Assembly (NCBI GenBank): GCA_019694655.1
Contig: JAIBBN010000002.1
Location: forward strand, 62,001 to 126,000
Origin: Leptospirales bacterium
GTDB taxonomy: Bacteria; Spirochaetota; Leptospiria; Leptospirales; Leptonemataceae
Direction: 5' to 3'
DNA length: 64,000 nucleotides
The stretch's first letter is position 1. Each line of letters starts with the position of its first letter. Below, in pieces: positions 45,812 through 55,689 of the stretch. The notes under the pieces are model-generated. The model saw only the letters and a list, made by a program, of their open reading frames with translations, was not told where the DNA came from and did not search any database. The position numbers and the translations under genes were made by a program.

Positions 45812-47416
45812 GTGAGTCGTACCGCGCGCAATTCGCTCAAGCTGTCTTTTTTCACGATGGTATCACGTCTGCTGGGCGTGGTGCGCGACCATTTTCAGGG
45901 AACGCTCTTTGGCATCGGCGCCATATCTGATTCCTGGCTTGTAGCCTATCAGCTGCCCAACATGTTGCGCAATTTGCTGGCGGAAGGATCGCTGCAGCAA
46001 GCCTTTGTACCGGTCTATACCGATGCGCTGGTCGAGTCAGCGGAGCGCGCCCGCCGGGCGGCCGGGGCGATCTTTGTCTTTCTGTTCTTTTTACTGGCCA
46101 TTTTTTGCGCCGCAGGCATCGTAGCGATGCCGCTGATTATTCCGCTGCTAACCAATAAGCCCGGCGCCAGCGGCGAACTGACAGTTTACCTTTCGCAAGT
46201 AATGTTTCCCTTCTTGCTGACGGCCTCGCTCACTGCAGTGCTTGCTGGAATCTCCAATGCTCACGGACGATTTTCGGCGCCGGCGCTCTCGCCGATACTC
46301 TTGAATATTGTCTTCATTGCAGGATTTCTCTACCTGCGGACCCTGTCGCTCCCGCTGGAGGATAAGGTCCGTCGCCTGGCCTGGATTACGCTGTGCGGCG
46401 GCGGCTTGCAGTTCTTATTGCAGGCGGGCTATGTCTCTGCTTGCGGCGACTGGCCGGCGATGCGTCTCGCCCTGAGCGATCCGGCTCTAAAGCGGATTTT
46501 TACGCTGATGGCGCCGGCTGCTCTGGGCGCCAGTTTCTTTCAGTTGAATCAGTTGACCGACGTAGTTATTGCGCACTATTTGATGCCGCCTGATTCTGGA
46601 GGCTTTTCGGCGCTGCGCTACGCCCAGAATCTGATTCAGCTTCCTACGGGCGTGATCGGCGTAGCTCTTTCTACGGCCATCTTGCCAGTGCTGGCGCGTG
46701 GGGCGCGCGATGCCTCAGTTGATAGCTCTGCGGAGATTCAGGGGGCTCTCAGTTTTTCGCTCTTTCTTACCGTTCCCTCGGCTCTGGCGATGTTTCTGCT
46801 TGGTCCGCCGATCATCAATTTGATCTACTTTGGCGGCGCCTGGAATCAGGGCGACACGCAGGCGGCGTGGCTTGCACTGCAGTTCTACGTACTGGGCATT
46901 CCCTTCTTTAGCGCCAATAAGATTCTGACGGCGGCCTTCTATGCACGACAGGATACGCGCACGCCAGTGCGCATCCTCTTTGGCACGGTAGCGCTGAATC
47001 TGGCGCTCAACCTGCTGCTTACGCCGCATTTGCAGCAGGGCGGGATTGCTCTGAGTTCTGCGCTTTCTTCGATGGCCAATACGGCGACTTTGAGCATCAT
47101 CTTGCGTCGCCGCCAGGTTGTCGCCGGCGGTCGCGACTTGTTGTCCTTCCTGTGGCGAGCGGCTCTTTGCTGGCTGCTATTTGCGGTTGCAGTCTACGCC
47201 GTGCGGGAGCTGGCTATCGACCAAATCCGCGACCTTTCTCTATGGTTTGCCGCTCGCTTTGGCGGCGGCGTCAATGGTCCCCGCTACGAAGGTCTCGCTG
47301 TATTTGCGGCTTCGGCGCTTTGCGGCGGGCTGGCTTATCTGCTGGCCAGCTGGCTGTTACAGCTGAAGGAGATCCGGGTCTTTACCGGCCTCTTGCGCCG
47401 GCGAAAGAAGGGCTAG
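45812..47416 (+). CDS. murJ: Lipid II flippase MurJ
   Basis: Polytopic membrane transporter moving lipid II across the inner membrane (MATE-like MVF superfamily). 534 residues with about 14 helices. Starts at the GTG at 45812 with SRTARNSLKLSFFTMVSRLLGVVRDHF; conserved DSWLVAYQLPNMLRNLLAEGSLQQAFVPVY near the N-terminus matches the MurJ RR/LP..LR...EG..Q.AF.P. pattern, and SISNAHGRF-like GISNAHGRFSAPALSPILLN follows. Single gene; it is 50 bases after the STAS gene. Confidence 0.95.
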   Translation: MSRTARNSLKLSFFTMVSRLLGVVRDHFQGTLFGIGAISDSWLVAYQLPNMLRNLLAEGSLQQAFVPVYTDALVESAERARRAAGAIFVFLFFLLAIFCAAGIVAMPLIIPLLTNKPGASGELTVYLSQVMFPFLLTASLTAVLAGISNAHGRFSAPALSPILLNIVFIAGFLYLRTLSLPLEDKVRRLAWITLCGGGLQFLLQAGYVSACGDWPAMRLALSDPALKRIFTLMAPAALGASFFQLNQLTDVVIAHYLMPPDSGGFSALRYAQNLIQLPTGVIGVALSTAILPVLARGARDASVDSSAEIQGALSFSLFLTVPSALAMFLLGPPIINLIYFGGAWNQGDTQAAWLALQFYVLGIPFFSANKILTAAFYARQDTRTPVRILFGTVALNLALNLLLTPHLQQGGIALSSALSSMANTATLSIILRRRQVVAGGRDLLSFLWRAALCWLLFAVAVYAVRELAIDQIRDLSLWFAARFGGGVNGPRYEGLAVFAASALCGGLAYLLASWLLQLKEIRVFTGLLRRRKKG

Positions 47417-47499
47417 CAACGCTTTGATTTCATCTGCGGACTTGACGGCCCCGTCGCTTCTGCGTTCATTGATTCCGGAATCTTCCCCCGGATTGTTCT

Positions 47500-50334
47500 G
47501 TGCCTCTATCCGCCAGCGCTGCTGATTCGTCGAAGCTCCAATCACAGGGCAACCGCTTACACGATTCGCTGCGCATTCAGGGCGCACGAGAGCACAATCT
47601 CAAGAATATCACCGTAGAACTGCCTCGCGATCAGCTGATTGTAATTACCGGCGTATCCGGATCGGGCAAGTCCTCGCTGGCCTTTGACACAATCTATGCC
47701 GAGGGCCAACGTCGCTACGTTGAATCGCTATCGTCCTACGCCAGGCAGTTTCTGGGTTTGATGGAAAAACCTGATGTGGATCTGATCGAGGGACTGAGTC
47801 CGGCCATCTCCATCGAGCAAAAAACGACCCACCGCAATCCGCGCTCAACCGTGGGGACTGTTACTGAGATCTACGACTATATGCGCCTGCTGTTTGCGCG
47901 CGCCGGTCAGCCATACTGTCACAAGTGCGGCAAGCCGGTGACGCCGGTCGCCGTCGATCAGATTGTCGATCGCGTTCTGGCGATGCCGGCGGGCGCGCGC
48001 ATCATGATTCTGGCGCCGCTGGTCCGCGATAAGAAGGGCGAACATAAGGAAATATTGGATCGAGCGCGCAAAGAAGGATTTGTTCGCCTGCGCGTGAACG
48101 GACAGATGCGCGAGATCGGCGATACGATCGAACTGGATAAGAAGAAGCGCCACAGCATCGAGCTGGTTGTCGATCGCCTGATCATCAAAGAAGGAATCCG
48201 CACCAGACTCAACGACTCCATCGAGACTGCGCTGCATCAAGGCGATGGCCTGCTTTACATACATGAGAACGATGTCGACACGCCTTTCTCGCGGCATCTG
48301 TCCTGTTCACATTGCGGCGCCTCTCTGCCTGAACTGAGCCCGCGATTGTTTTCCTTCAATTCGCCGCAAGGCGCCTGCCAGAAGTGCGACGGCCTGGGGC
48401 AGCTGCTTGAATTTGATGAGGAACTTGTCGTACCCGATCCTGAACTGAGCTTGATGGAAGGCGCCATTGCGCCCTGGGGCGGCTCCTACAACAGCTGGCG
48501 GCTGGAGACCATTCACGATCTGGCCAACGAACTGAATTTTGATGCACACCGGCCATTTGGCAAGCTTGCCGAGCGCGTTCGACAGATCATCCTGCACGGC
48601 AGCGAAGGCCAGAATGGCAAGCGCGGCATTGAATTTGAGGGCGTAATTCCCAATCTTACCAGACGCTACCGCGAAACAAAATCAGATGACATGCGACTCT
48701 GGATGGAACGCTTCATGGGCGAACGACCCTGTCCCGATTGTCGCGGAAAGCGTCTGCGACCGGAAGCGCTGGCGGTGCGTTTTCACAATGAAACGATCGA
48801 TCGTGTGACCGAACTGACCGTCAGCAGGCTGTCTCATTTTTTTGATTCCATTCATATCAAGCCGGAAGAGGAGCTGATCGTTGGACGGGTGCTCAAGGAA
48901 ATTCAACAACGGCTGGGCTTCCTGAACAATGTTGGCGTTGGCTACTTGAACCTGTCGCGCACTGCGGGCACGCTGTCCGGCGGAGAAGCGCAGCGCATCC
49001 GCCTGGCCACCCAGATCGGCAGTGCGCTGATGGGCGTACTCTATATACTCGATGAACCCTCGATTGGTTTGCACCAGCGCGACAACGACCGCTTGCTGGC
49101 AACGCTGAAGAACCTGCGCGATATGGGCAATACCGTAATCGTTGTGGAACACGATGAAGACACCATTCGCGCCGCCGACTATGTTGTCGACCTCGGCCCC
49201 GGCGCCGGCGTCCACGGCGGTGAGATTGTAGCGGCGGCGCGTCCCGAAGCGCTTGGCGATTTCCCAGGATCGTTGACCGGTCAGTATCTCAGCGGCGAAC
49301 GGCGGATTGCAACGCCAACGGTTCGTCGTCCGGGTAATGGGAAAAAGCTAACCATTCGCAAAGCGCGCGAAAACAACCTGAAGTCAATCGATGTGGAATT
49401 TCCGCTGGGAAAACTGATCTGCGTAACGGGCGTTTCCGGCTCCGGCAAATCGACGCTGGTCAATGAAATCCTTTACAAGGGCGTGGCCTCGCGCATCGGC
49501 CAGGCGCGGTTGCATCCCGGCAAGCACGGCGGAATTGCCGGCGCCGCCGAGATTGATCGCGTGATCTGCATCGATCAGGAACCGATTGGTCGAACGCCGC
49601 GATCGAACCCCGCCACCTATACGGGCCTCTTTACGCCGATTCGCGATCTATTTGCCAGTCTGCCGGAGGCCAAAGCGCGCGGCTACAAAGCCGGCCGATT
49701 TTCTTTCAATGTGGCCGGCGGTCGTTGCGAACATTGCGAAGGCGCTGGCATTATCAAGATCGAAATGCACTTTTTGCCGGATGTCTATGTCAGCTGCGAG
49801 GTCTGCAAAGGAAAACGCTTCAATCGCGAAACACTGGAAGTTAAGTACAAGGGAAAGAGCATCTATGATGCGCTGGATATGACCATTGAAGACGCGCTAA
49901 ATTTTTTTGAAAATATTCCGGCTATTCGTCGTAAACTGGAGACGCTTGCCGACGTCGGGCTGGAATACATGAAACTGGGGCAGGCGGCCACCACGCTATC
50001 GGGCGGCGAAGCGCAACGCGTTAAGCTTTCTTCGGAGCTGGCCAAGCGTAGCACCGGGCGAACGCTTTATATCCTGGATGAACCGACAACCGGACTGCAT
50101 TTCGAGGACATCAATCGTCTGCTCAAAGTCCTGCACAGCCTGGCGGATCGCGGCAACACAATGGTAATCATCGAACACAATTTGGACGTGATCAAGACCG
50201 CTGACTATCTGATCGATCTGGGTCCGGAGGGCGGCGACATGGGCGGCGAAGTGCTGGTCGCTGGAACCCCGGAGGAAGTGGCGGCTTATGCGCAGAGCCA
50301 CACGGGGAAGTTTCTGTCGCGGATGCTGGCCTGA
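47500..50334 (+). CDS. uvrA: Excinuclease ABC subunit A
   Basis: DNA damage recognition in nucleotide excision repair. 944 residues. First ATPase: [35 protein letters not shown]; zinc site ending [48 protein letters not shown]. Second ATPase: [39 protein letters not shown], zinc-type CEHCEGAG...[28 protein letters not shown] and [13 protein letters not shown]. The GTG at 47500 is the likely start. It converges with the OmpA-like gene; a short GC hairpin (50343-50361) lies between. Confidence 0.98.
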   Translation: MPLSASAADSSKLQSQGNRLHDSLRIQGAREHNLKNITVELPRDQLIVITGVSGSGKSSLAFDTIYAEGQRRYVESLSSYARQFLGLMEKPDVDLIEGLSPAISIEQKTTHRNPRSTVGTVTEIYDYMRLLFARAGQPYCHKCGKPVTPVAVDQIVDRVLAMPAGARIMILAPLVRDKKGEHKEILDRARKEGFVRLRVNGQMREIGDTIELDKKKRHSIELVVDRLIIKEGIRTRLNDSIETALHQGDGLLYIHENDVDTPFSRHLSCSHCGASLPELSPRLFSFNSPQGACQKCDGLGQLLEFDEELVVPDPELSLMEGAIAPWGGSYNSWRLETIHDLANELNFDAHRPFGKLAERVRQIILHGSEGQNGKRGIEFEGVIPNLTRRYRETKSDDMRLWMERFMGERPCPDCRGKRLRPEALAVRFHNETIDRVTELTVSRLSHFFDSIHIKPEEELIVGRVLKEIQQRLGFLNNVGVGYLNLSRTAGTLSGGEAQRIRLATQIGSALMGVLYILDEPSIGLHQRDNDRLLATLKNLRDMGNTVIVVEHDEDTIRAADYVVDLGPGAGVHGGEIVAAARPEALGDFPGSLTGQYLSGERRIATPTVRRPGNGKKLTIRKARENNLKSIDVEFPLGKLICVTGVSGSGKSTLVNEILYKGVASRIGQARLHPGKHGGIAGAAEIDRVICIDQEPIGRTPRSNPATYTGLFTPIRDLFASLPEAKARGYKAGRFSFNVAGGRCEHCEGAGIIKIEMHFLPDVYVSCEVCKGKRFNRETLEVKYKGKSIYDALDMTIEDALNFFENIPAIRRKLETLADVGLEYMKLGQAATTLSGGEAQRVKLSSELAKRSTGRTLYILDEPTTGLHFEDINRLLKVLHSLADRGNTMVIIEHNLDVIKTADYLIDLGPEGGDMGGEVLVAGTPEEVAAYAQSHTGKFLSRMLA

Positions 50335-50342
50335 GGCCTGAC

Positions 50343-50361
50343 GCCGCCGCATCGAGGCGGC
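50343..50361. terminator. GC-rich hairpin between uvrA and the OmpA-like gene
   Basis: A perfect 6-bp stem (GCCGCC / GGCGGC) around a 7-base loop sits in the 43 bases between the converging stops. No T-run follows on either strand, so it is only a candidate terminator. Confidence 0.35.
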
Positions 50362-50377
50362 AGCGCCGGCGAAAGGG

Positions 50378-51097
50378 CTAGTTTTCTGCGAGGATATAGA
50401 CCTCAACGCGACGGTTGCGAGGAACGTTGCCGCTGCGGCTGGTGCCAGGCAGCGGTTGATCATTGGCGACGCCCTGCACAGCGGCAATGCGATCGCTTTC
50501 CAGGCCCAGGTTGCCGCTTACGCTCTGGGCGCGGTCGCGCGACAGACGTTCATTGATGCTGCGCGTGCCGGTGCCATCGGTATGGCCGATAACGCGAATT
50601 TTTGTCTCCGGATAGGCGGCCAGCGCTTCGCGCAATGTGCCGACATTGCTCTGGGCGACCCCGGTCAAGGCTGCCTGGCCCGTGGCAAAATTGATATCGC
50701 CATCCATTTTGACCTTAAGCATTTGTGTTTCGCCATTTGGTCCGGCGACTTTTTCCAGGGTAATGCCGCGCTGGCCAAACTGATTCTGCATATCCTCGTG
50801 CATCAGGTCCAGATAGAGGCCAACGCCCAGACCGGCCAGACAGCCTGTCGCCAGGCCAACGATCTTGCCGTCGTTGCGTTGTTTCTGTGAACGGAAAATT
50901 CCGAAGATGTCGGCGCGACGCTGACGGGTATCTTCATGACGCTTGTATTCGTCAATGACGGCGCCGATGCCCAGACCCGCCGCGCAGCCAATGCCGGTGG
51001 CCGCAACTGTGCGCCAGGTGAGTTTATTCAAAGTTTCACAGCCGCTGGCGCTGATCGAAACAGACACAAGTACAAGTACAGCAATGCCTCTACGCAT
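50378..51097 (-). CDS. OmpA-family peptidoglycan-associated lipoprotein
   Basis: 239 residues. Lipoprotein signal (RRGIAVLVLVSVSISASGC) with Cys20, followed by glycine-rich hydrophobic segments (AATGIGCAAGLGIGAVI and KIVGLATGCLAGLGVGLYLDLM) like the glycine-zipper of other OmpA lipoproteins. The C-terminal OmpA domain has GDINFATGQAALTG, KIRVIGHTDGTGTRSINERLSRDRAQSV and NVPRNRRVEVYIL, the peptidoglycan-binding motifs. It likely links outer membrane and peptidoglycan. ppdK lies 84 bases upstream on the same strand, with a hairpin between. Confidence 0.9.
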   Translation of the reverse strand: MRRGIAVLVLVSVSISASGCETLNKLTWRTVAATGIGCAAGLGIGAVIDEYKRHEDTRQRRADIFGIFRSQKQRNDGKIVGLATGCLAGLGVGLYLDLMHEDMQNQFGQRGITLEKVAGPNGETQMLKVKMDGDINFATGQAALTGVAQSNVGTLREALAAYPETKIRVIGHTDGTGTRSINERLSRDRAQSVSGNLGLESDRIAAVQGVANDQPLPGTSRSGNVPRNRRVEVYILAEN

Positions 51098-51125
51098 AGT
51101 TCAGGAGCTCCTCTGAGGGTGTGTG

Positions 51126-51155
51126 GCCGCAGGCCACTGGAAGCGGGCCTGCGGC
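51126..51155 (-). terminator. Hairpin downstream of ppdK
   Basis: A perfect 10-bp inverted repeat (GCCGCAGGCC / GGCCTGCGGC) with a 10-base loop lies 27 bases beyond the ppdK stop, in the gap before the OmpA-like gene. There is no T-run, so it may attenuate rather than fully end transcription. Confidence 0.45.
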
Positions 51156-51181
51156 GCAACAACAATGCGGACCGGCAATTT

Positions 51182-53899
51182 TCAAGTTGCGCCGGCGCGC
51201 GCTGTACTCTCCGAGCGGATGGCAGCCTGCGCCGCGGCCAGTCGCGCTACCGGAATGCGAAAGGGCGAACAGCTCACGTATTGCAATCCCACATCGTGAA
51301 AAAAGGCGATGCTCTCCGGATCGCCGCCGTGTTCGCCGCAGACGCCGAGTTTCAATCCCGGGCGTGCGCGGCGGCCGCGTTCCACTGCAATGCGAATCAT
51401 TTCGCCGACCCCTTCTTTATCGAGGCTTTCGAAAGGATTGGCTTCGTAGATGCGCGCTGCCAGATAGTCGCGAATGAACGAGCCGGAATCGTCCCTGGAA
51501 AAGGCCAGGGTCATCTGCGTCAGGTCGTTGGTGCCAAAGCTGAAGAAGTCTGCGCTGCGGGCGACCTTTTCGGCCTGCACCGCCGCCCGCGGGACTTCAA
51601 TCATGGTGCCAACCAGGTAGTGGAATTCCACGCCTGATTCCCTGGTAACTTCGGCCGCGATCGAATCGATGACCTCGCGCTGCAATTCCAGCTCGCGAGC
51701 ATGTCCGACCAGCGGCACCATAATTTCCGGCGTGACCTCGTGCCCGCGCTTTTTCATTTCGGCCGCGGCCTCAAATATGGCGCGCGCCTGCATTCTCGTA
51801 ATTTCAGGATAAGTGATTCCCAGGCGGCAGCCGCGGTGGCCAAGCATCGGATTGGATTCTGCCAGTGCGCGCGAACGACGCTTGATATGGTCGGCCGACA
51901 CGCCAATGTGAGCGGCCAGCTCCTCATCTTGCTCCCGCGAATGCGGCAAGAACTCGTGCAGCGGCGGATCCAGCAAGCGGACAGTAACTGGAAAACCGCT
52001 CATCGTTTCGAACAGTTCGATGAAATCGGCGCGCTGGAAGGGCAGCAGTTTGGCCAGCGCCTTCTCCCGATCGGCCAGGTTCTCGGCCATGATCATTTCG
52101 CGCATTGCGGTAATGCGGTCCTCGCCAAAGAACATATGTTCGGTTCGGCACAGACCAATTCCTCGCGCGCCGTAAAGCATCGCGGCCTTTGCGTCGCGCG
52201 GCGTTTCGGCGTTGGCGCGAACGTCGAGGCGACGGAAGCGATCGGCCCATTGCATGACCAGCTCGAATTCCTCAACCAGGCGAGTGCGCCGGGTCATCTT
52301 GCCTTGCAGGTACTGATCGATTTCGCTTTCGGTTGTGGACAGGCTGCCGGAAATTACCTCGCCTGTCGCCCCATCGATAGAGATTGGCTGGCCCTCTGGG
52401 ATCTCTGCCGTGCTGCCGTCTTCGCGCTTGATGATCAGCATATTTCGTTCGGAATCGATGCGCAGCGCCTGGCAACCGACCACGCAGGGCTTGTTCATGC
52501 CTCGAGCGACTACGGCAGCATGGGAGGTCATCCCGCCGCGGGCCGTCAAAATGCCTTCCGAACATTCCATGCCCATGATGTCCTCGGGACTGGTTTCGGT
52601 CCGCACCAGGATGCTGTGTTCGCCGCGATCGGCGCGCTCGCGCGCCAGATGCGGATCAAAGATTGCCGGAGCGCTGGCGGCGCCAGGACCGGCGTTCAGG
52701 CCGCGCGCCAGCAGTCGTCCGCCGCGGATGGCCTCCGCTTTTTCGTCGGCGTGAAAGACCGGCGCCAGCAGGGCCGGCAGGCTTTCCGGGGCGACGCGCA
52801 TTACCGCAGTCTTTTCGTCGATCACGCCCTCTTTGACCATATCGACGGCGATGCGCAAGGCGGCAAAGCCGGTGCGCTTCCCGCTGCGCGTCTGCAATAG
52901 ATAGAGCTTCTCGCGCTCGATGGTGAATTCCAGATCCTGCATGTCTCCAAAGTGCTTTTCAAGACGCGCCTGGATTTCGGTCAGCTGCCGGTAGGCGGCG
53001 GGCATATCCCGGTCAAGGTGGGCGATGGGGTGCGGCGTGCGAATGCCGGCGACTACGTCTTCGCCCTGAGCATTCATCAGGTACTCGCCATAGAATTTGT
53101 GTTCGCCCGTCGACGGATCGCGCGTAAACGCAACGCCAGTGCCGGAATCGTCGCCCATGTTGCCGAATACCATGCACTGTACCGTCACAGCAGTTCCCAG
53201 TTCGTCTGGAATCCGATTCATGCGGCGGTAGAACACGGCTCGATCGTTGCCCCAGGAGCGGAAGACAGCTTCGATGGATAGTTCCAGCTGTAGATTTACA
53301 TCGTCGGGGAAATCGCGCTCTGTTTTTTCGCGGACCAGCTGACGATAGCGACCGATCAGTTCGCGAAGCGCTCCAGCATCGAGCTCTGTATCAAGGGTTG
53401 CGCCTCGCTCCGCCTTGATTCCATCGAGCAGCTTCTCAAACTCATCATGGTCGACGCCCAGAACCACATCGCCAAACATCTGTATGAAGCGGCGATAGGA
53501 ATCCCAGGCAAAACGCTCCGCGCCCGTACTCTGGATCAACCCCTGCAACGTGGACTCATTCAGACCGAGGTTGAGGATCGTGTCCATCATACCTGGCATA
53601 CTGACCGGCGCTCCGGAACGTACCGAGAGCAGCAGCGGATTCTTGGGATCGCCCAGAACCTTGCCGACCGACTTTTCGACTTCGGCAAGCGCCTTGCGAA
53701 CTTGCTGCATCAGTTCCGGCGGCATGCGCTTGTCGCGCATATAGTTGCGGCAGGCCTCGGTCATGACCGTCAGGCCCGGCGGCACCGGAATCCCAAGACG
53801 CGACATTTCGGCAAGATTGATGCCTTTGCCGCCCAACTCCATTTTTCCAAGATCGCGCGGGGCTTCGTTTCCCGCCCCAAAGCTATAGACCAGCTGCAT
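51182..53899 (-). CDS. ppdK: Pyruvate, phosphate dikinase
   Basis: Interconverts pyruvate/ATP/Pi and PEP/AMP/PPi. 905 residues, full length. N-terminal ATP-grasp: VYSFGAGNEAPRDLGKMELGGKGINLAEMSRLGIPVPPG; LLSVRSGAPVSMPGMMDTILNLGLN. The swivelling phospho-His is in LTARGGMTSHAAVVARGMNKPCVVGC; the PEP-binding TIM barrel ends in DFFSFGTNDLTQMTLAFSRDD and GVCGEHGGDPESIAFFHDVGLQYVSCSPFR, with the catalytic Cys. Single-copy gene on the minus strand; the 266 bases upstream show no recognisable promoter. Confidence 0.98.
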   Translation of the reverse strand: MQLVYSFGAGNEAPRDLGKMELGGKGINLAEMSRLGIPVPPGLTVMTEACRNYMRDKRMPPELMQQVRKALAEVEKSVGKVLGDPKNPLLLSVRSGAPVSMPGMMDTILNLGLNESTLQGLIQSTGAERFAWDSYRRFIQMFGDVVLGVDHDEFEKLLDGIKAERGATLDTELDAGALRELIGRYRQLVREKTERDFPDDVNLQLELSIEAVFRSWGNDRAVFYRRMNRIPDELGTAVTVQCMVFGNMGDDSGTGVAFTRDPSTGEHKFYGEYLMNAQGEDVVAGIRTPHPIAHLDRDMPAAYRQLTEIQARLEKHFGDMQDLEFTIEREKLYLLQTRSGKRTGFAALRIAVDMVKEGVIDEKTAVMRVAPESLPALLAPVFHADEKAEAIRGGRLLARGLNAGPGAASAPAIFDPHLARERADRGEHSILVRTETSPEDIMGMECSEGILTARGGMTSHAAVVARGMNKPCVVGCQALRIDSERNMLIIKREDGSTAEIPEGQPISIDGATGEVISGSLSTTESEIDQYLQGKMTRRTRLVEEFELVMQWADRFRRLDVRANAETPRDAKAAMLYGARGIGLCRTEHMFFGEDRITAMREMIMAENLADREKALAKLLPFQRADFIELFETMSGFPVTVRLLDPPLHEFLPHSREQDEELAAHIGVSADHIKRRSRALAESNPMLGHRGCRLGITYPEITRMQARAIFEAAAEMKKRGHEVTPEIMVPLVGHARELELQREVIDSIAAEVTRESGVEFHYLVGTMIEVPRAAVQAEKVARSADFFSFGTNDLTQMTLAFSRDDSGSFIRDYLAARIYEANPFESLDKEGVGEMIRIAVERGRRARPGLKLGVCGEHGGDPESIAFFHDVGLQYVSCSPFRIPVARLAAAQAAIRSESTARAGAT

Positions 53900-54165
53900 G
53901 TGTACCTGCCATGCCCGGACGATGTGACTGCCCTGTGCCTCTGCAACTACTATCGCAGCTCAACTGTGGGGCGGTGCAAAAACTTGACCGCAGACTCAAG
54001 CACGCGCCCCCTGCCGCCTGCACGGGCTTTTCTGACGTCGCGTCAGGAGAATGGCGGGCGATGACCGGCTCTGGCTGGCGCCGGGCTGCGTCGAAGGCGC
54101 CCTCAATCGGTTGCGGCTGAAACAATGGGCCTCGCAGATCGATTCTGGCAAGCGGGAGAGCGAAT

Positions 54166-55680
54166 ATGAAAGCAATGTACGATGCTCTGCGGCGCCTGCT
54201 TGCCTGGCTGGCAGGCAATCCTCGCGGTCTGCTGCTTGGAATATTGCTGCCTGCTCTGGTTTTGCGTTTGCTGGCGGCTATTCTCAATCTTGGCTACTTC
54301 GCCGTGGACGACTACACAGTGTTGTCCAACGCCATTCCGGTGCAGTTGTCCGTGGCCTTGCATTCCCAGCACGGCCAGTTGAATCTCGGCGGCCTGGCTG
54401 GAGTAGAAGATATCCGCAACCCTCTGCCGCAGATGCTGGTTTTTGGCGTCGCCTGGCTGGCGCATCAATTTGGCGCAGAGAACGCTCTCAATCAGGTGCG
54501 CGCAGTGTTTGCAGCAATGGGGCTCATTTCGATGATTTCCATTGTTTGCGGTTGGCGCATCCTCGCGATAGCCGGGCGCATGCAACAGGCGGCGGTCGCT
54601 GGACTGCTGCTTGGTTTTCACTGGCTGCAGCCCTTCTTCAGCACGCGGTCGATGATTGAGAATATGGCAGCGCCATTCATCATGCTGGCGCTGCTTCAGC
54701 TCTCGCAATACTGGATCGCCGGTCGTCGGCGCAGCCTGTTCTATTCCATGATCTGGCTGGCGCTGGCGGCCATGCTGCGCTTTCAAGCAGGCATTCTGAT
54801 TTTATGTTACCCGCTACTGCTCTATCAGCGCAAGGACTGGAAGGGTTTTGGCGTAGCGGCGCTGGGCGGGATTGTCGGGCTGATTGTTAGCGGCCTTCCG
54901 GATTGGTTTGTTAGCGGCCAGTTCCACGGCAGCGTGATTAAGTATATTGATTTCAACTTGAAGCATGCTTCGCAGCACGGCGTTTCTCCGTTCTATGCTT
55001 ATCTTCCTGTGGCAATTGTGATCTGCTTGCCGCCGGCTTTTCTGTCGCGCTATCGCGGATTTGGCTGGCGCGATCAATACCGACCGCTGCTGCCGGCTGC
55101 ATTGTTTGCTGCGGTCTTTTTTGTTTCGCATTCCATTGTGCCGCACAAAGAAGACCGATTCCTGGCGCCGGTATTGCCCGTTTTCCTGCTGCTTCTGGCG
55201 CCCATGGCCGCCTTTTTGCTGGAGCAAGGCCGCCGACCCTTGATGTTGCTCTGGTTCTTGAGCGCTAACGTAGTTTTGCTTTTGATGCTTGCGCTGTTTA
55301 CTTTTCAGAACAACGTGATCGGGCTTGTACGCTATATGGAAAATCCGCGCATTCAGCGTTTGCTGGTATTTGAGGATAGCCTTACCTACTATCCCTATGT
55401 CTACGGGCAGCGGCCTGGTCTCAAGGCCTTCGGCATTGTCACTCATTTTCAGCCGGCCCCGCAGCTGAGCCCGTCGTGTGACGAAGTACTGGTAGTGCGC
55501 GGCGACTATGCTCAAAGCGCGGCGCTGCAATTGAACGGTCTGAGCAAAGTTGCGGAATTCAGGGCGAGCCCGCTGGAGCAAATTACTGTATTCTTGAACC
55601 CGTCGGGCGGCGGCCGAAGATCGCCAATGCTGGTCTATTCCTCGTCCGCGTGCGCAGACCAGCTGCGTTTCGGCGACTAG
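54166..55680 (+). CDS. GT-C glycosyltransferase, Alg9/PIG-B-like
   Basis: Polytopic membrane glycosyltransferase of 504 residues. The N-terminal LLPALVLRLLAAILNLGYFAVDDYTVL carries the acidic pair of GT-C enzymes after the first helix. Many hydrophobic helices follow, and SHSIVPHKEDRFLAPVLPVFLLLL carries the HKE.RF...P motif of Glyco_transf_22 (Alg9/PIG-B, dolichyl-phosphate-mannose-dependent in eukaryotes). A soluble C-terminal domain of about 110 residues follows. The ATG at 54166 follows GGGAGAG. It precedes the GT9 gene by nine bases, so it likely acts in lipopolysaccharide or surface glycan synthesis. Donor and acceptor unknown. Confidence 0.82.
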   Translation: MKAMYDALRRLLAWLAGNPRGLLLGILLPALVLRLLAAILNLGYFAVDDYTVLSNAIPVQLSVALHSQHGQLNLGGLAGVEDIRNPLPQMLVFGVAWLAHQFGAENALNQVRAVFAAMGLISMISIVCGWRILAIAGRMQQAAVAGLLLGFHWLQPFFSTRSMIENMAAPFIMLALLQLSQYWIAGRRRSLFYSMIWLALAAMLRFQAGILILCYPLLLYQRKDWKGFGVAALGGIVGLIVSGLPDWFVSGQFHGSVIKYIDFNLKHASQHGVSPFYAYLPVAIVICLPPAFLSRYRGFGWRDQYRPLLPAALFAAVFFVSHSIVPHKEDRFLAPVLPVFLLLLAPMAAFLLEQGRRPLMLLWFLSANVVLLLMLALFTFQNNVIGLVRYMENPRIQRLLVFEDSLTYYPYVYGQRPGLKAFGIVTHFQPAPQLSPSCDEVLVVRGDYAQSAALQLNGLSKVAEFRASPLEQITVFLNPSGGGRRSPMLVYSSSACADQLRFGD

Positions 55681-55689
55681 GCGCACGTA

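Noticed and set aside
51701-52900. 399-codon open frame on the plus strand inside ppdK
   Set aside because: It runs antisense to conserved ppdK motifs and has no recognisable protein features.
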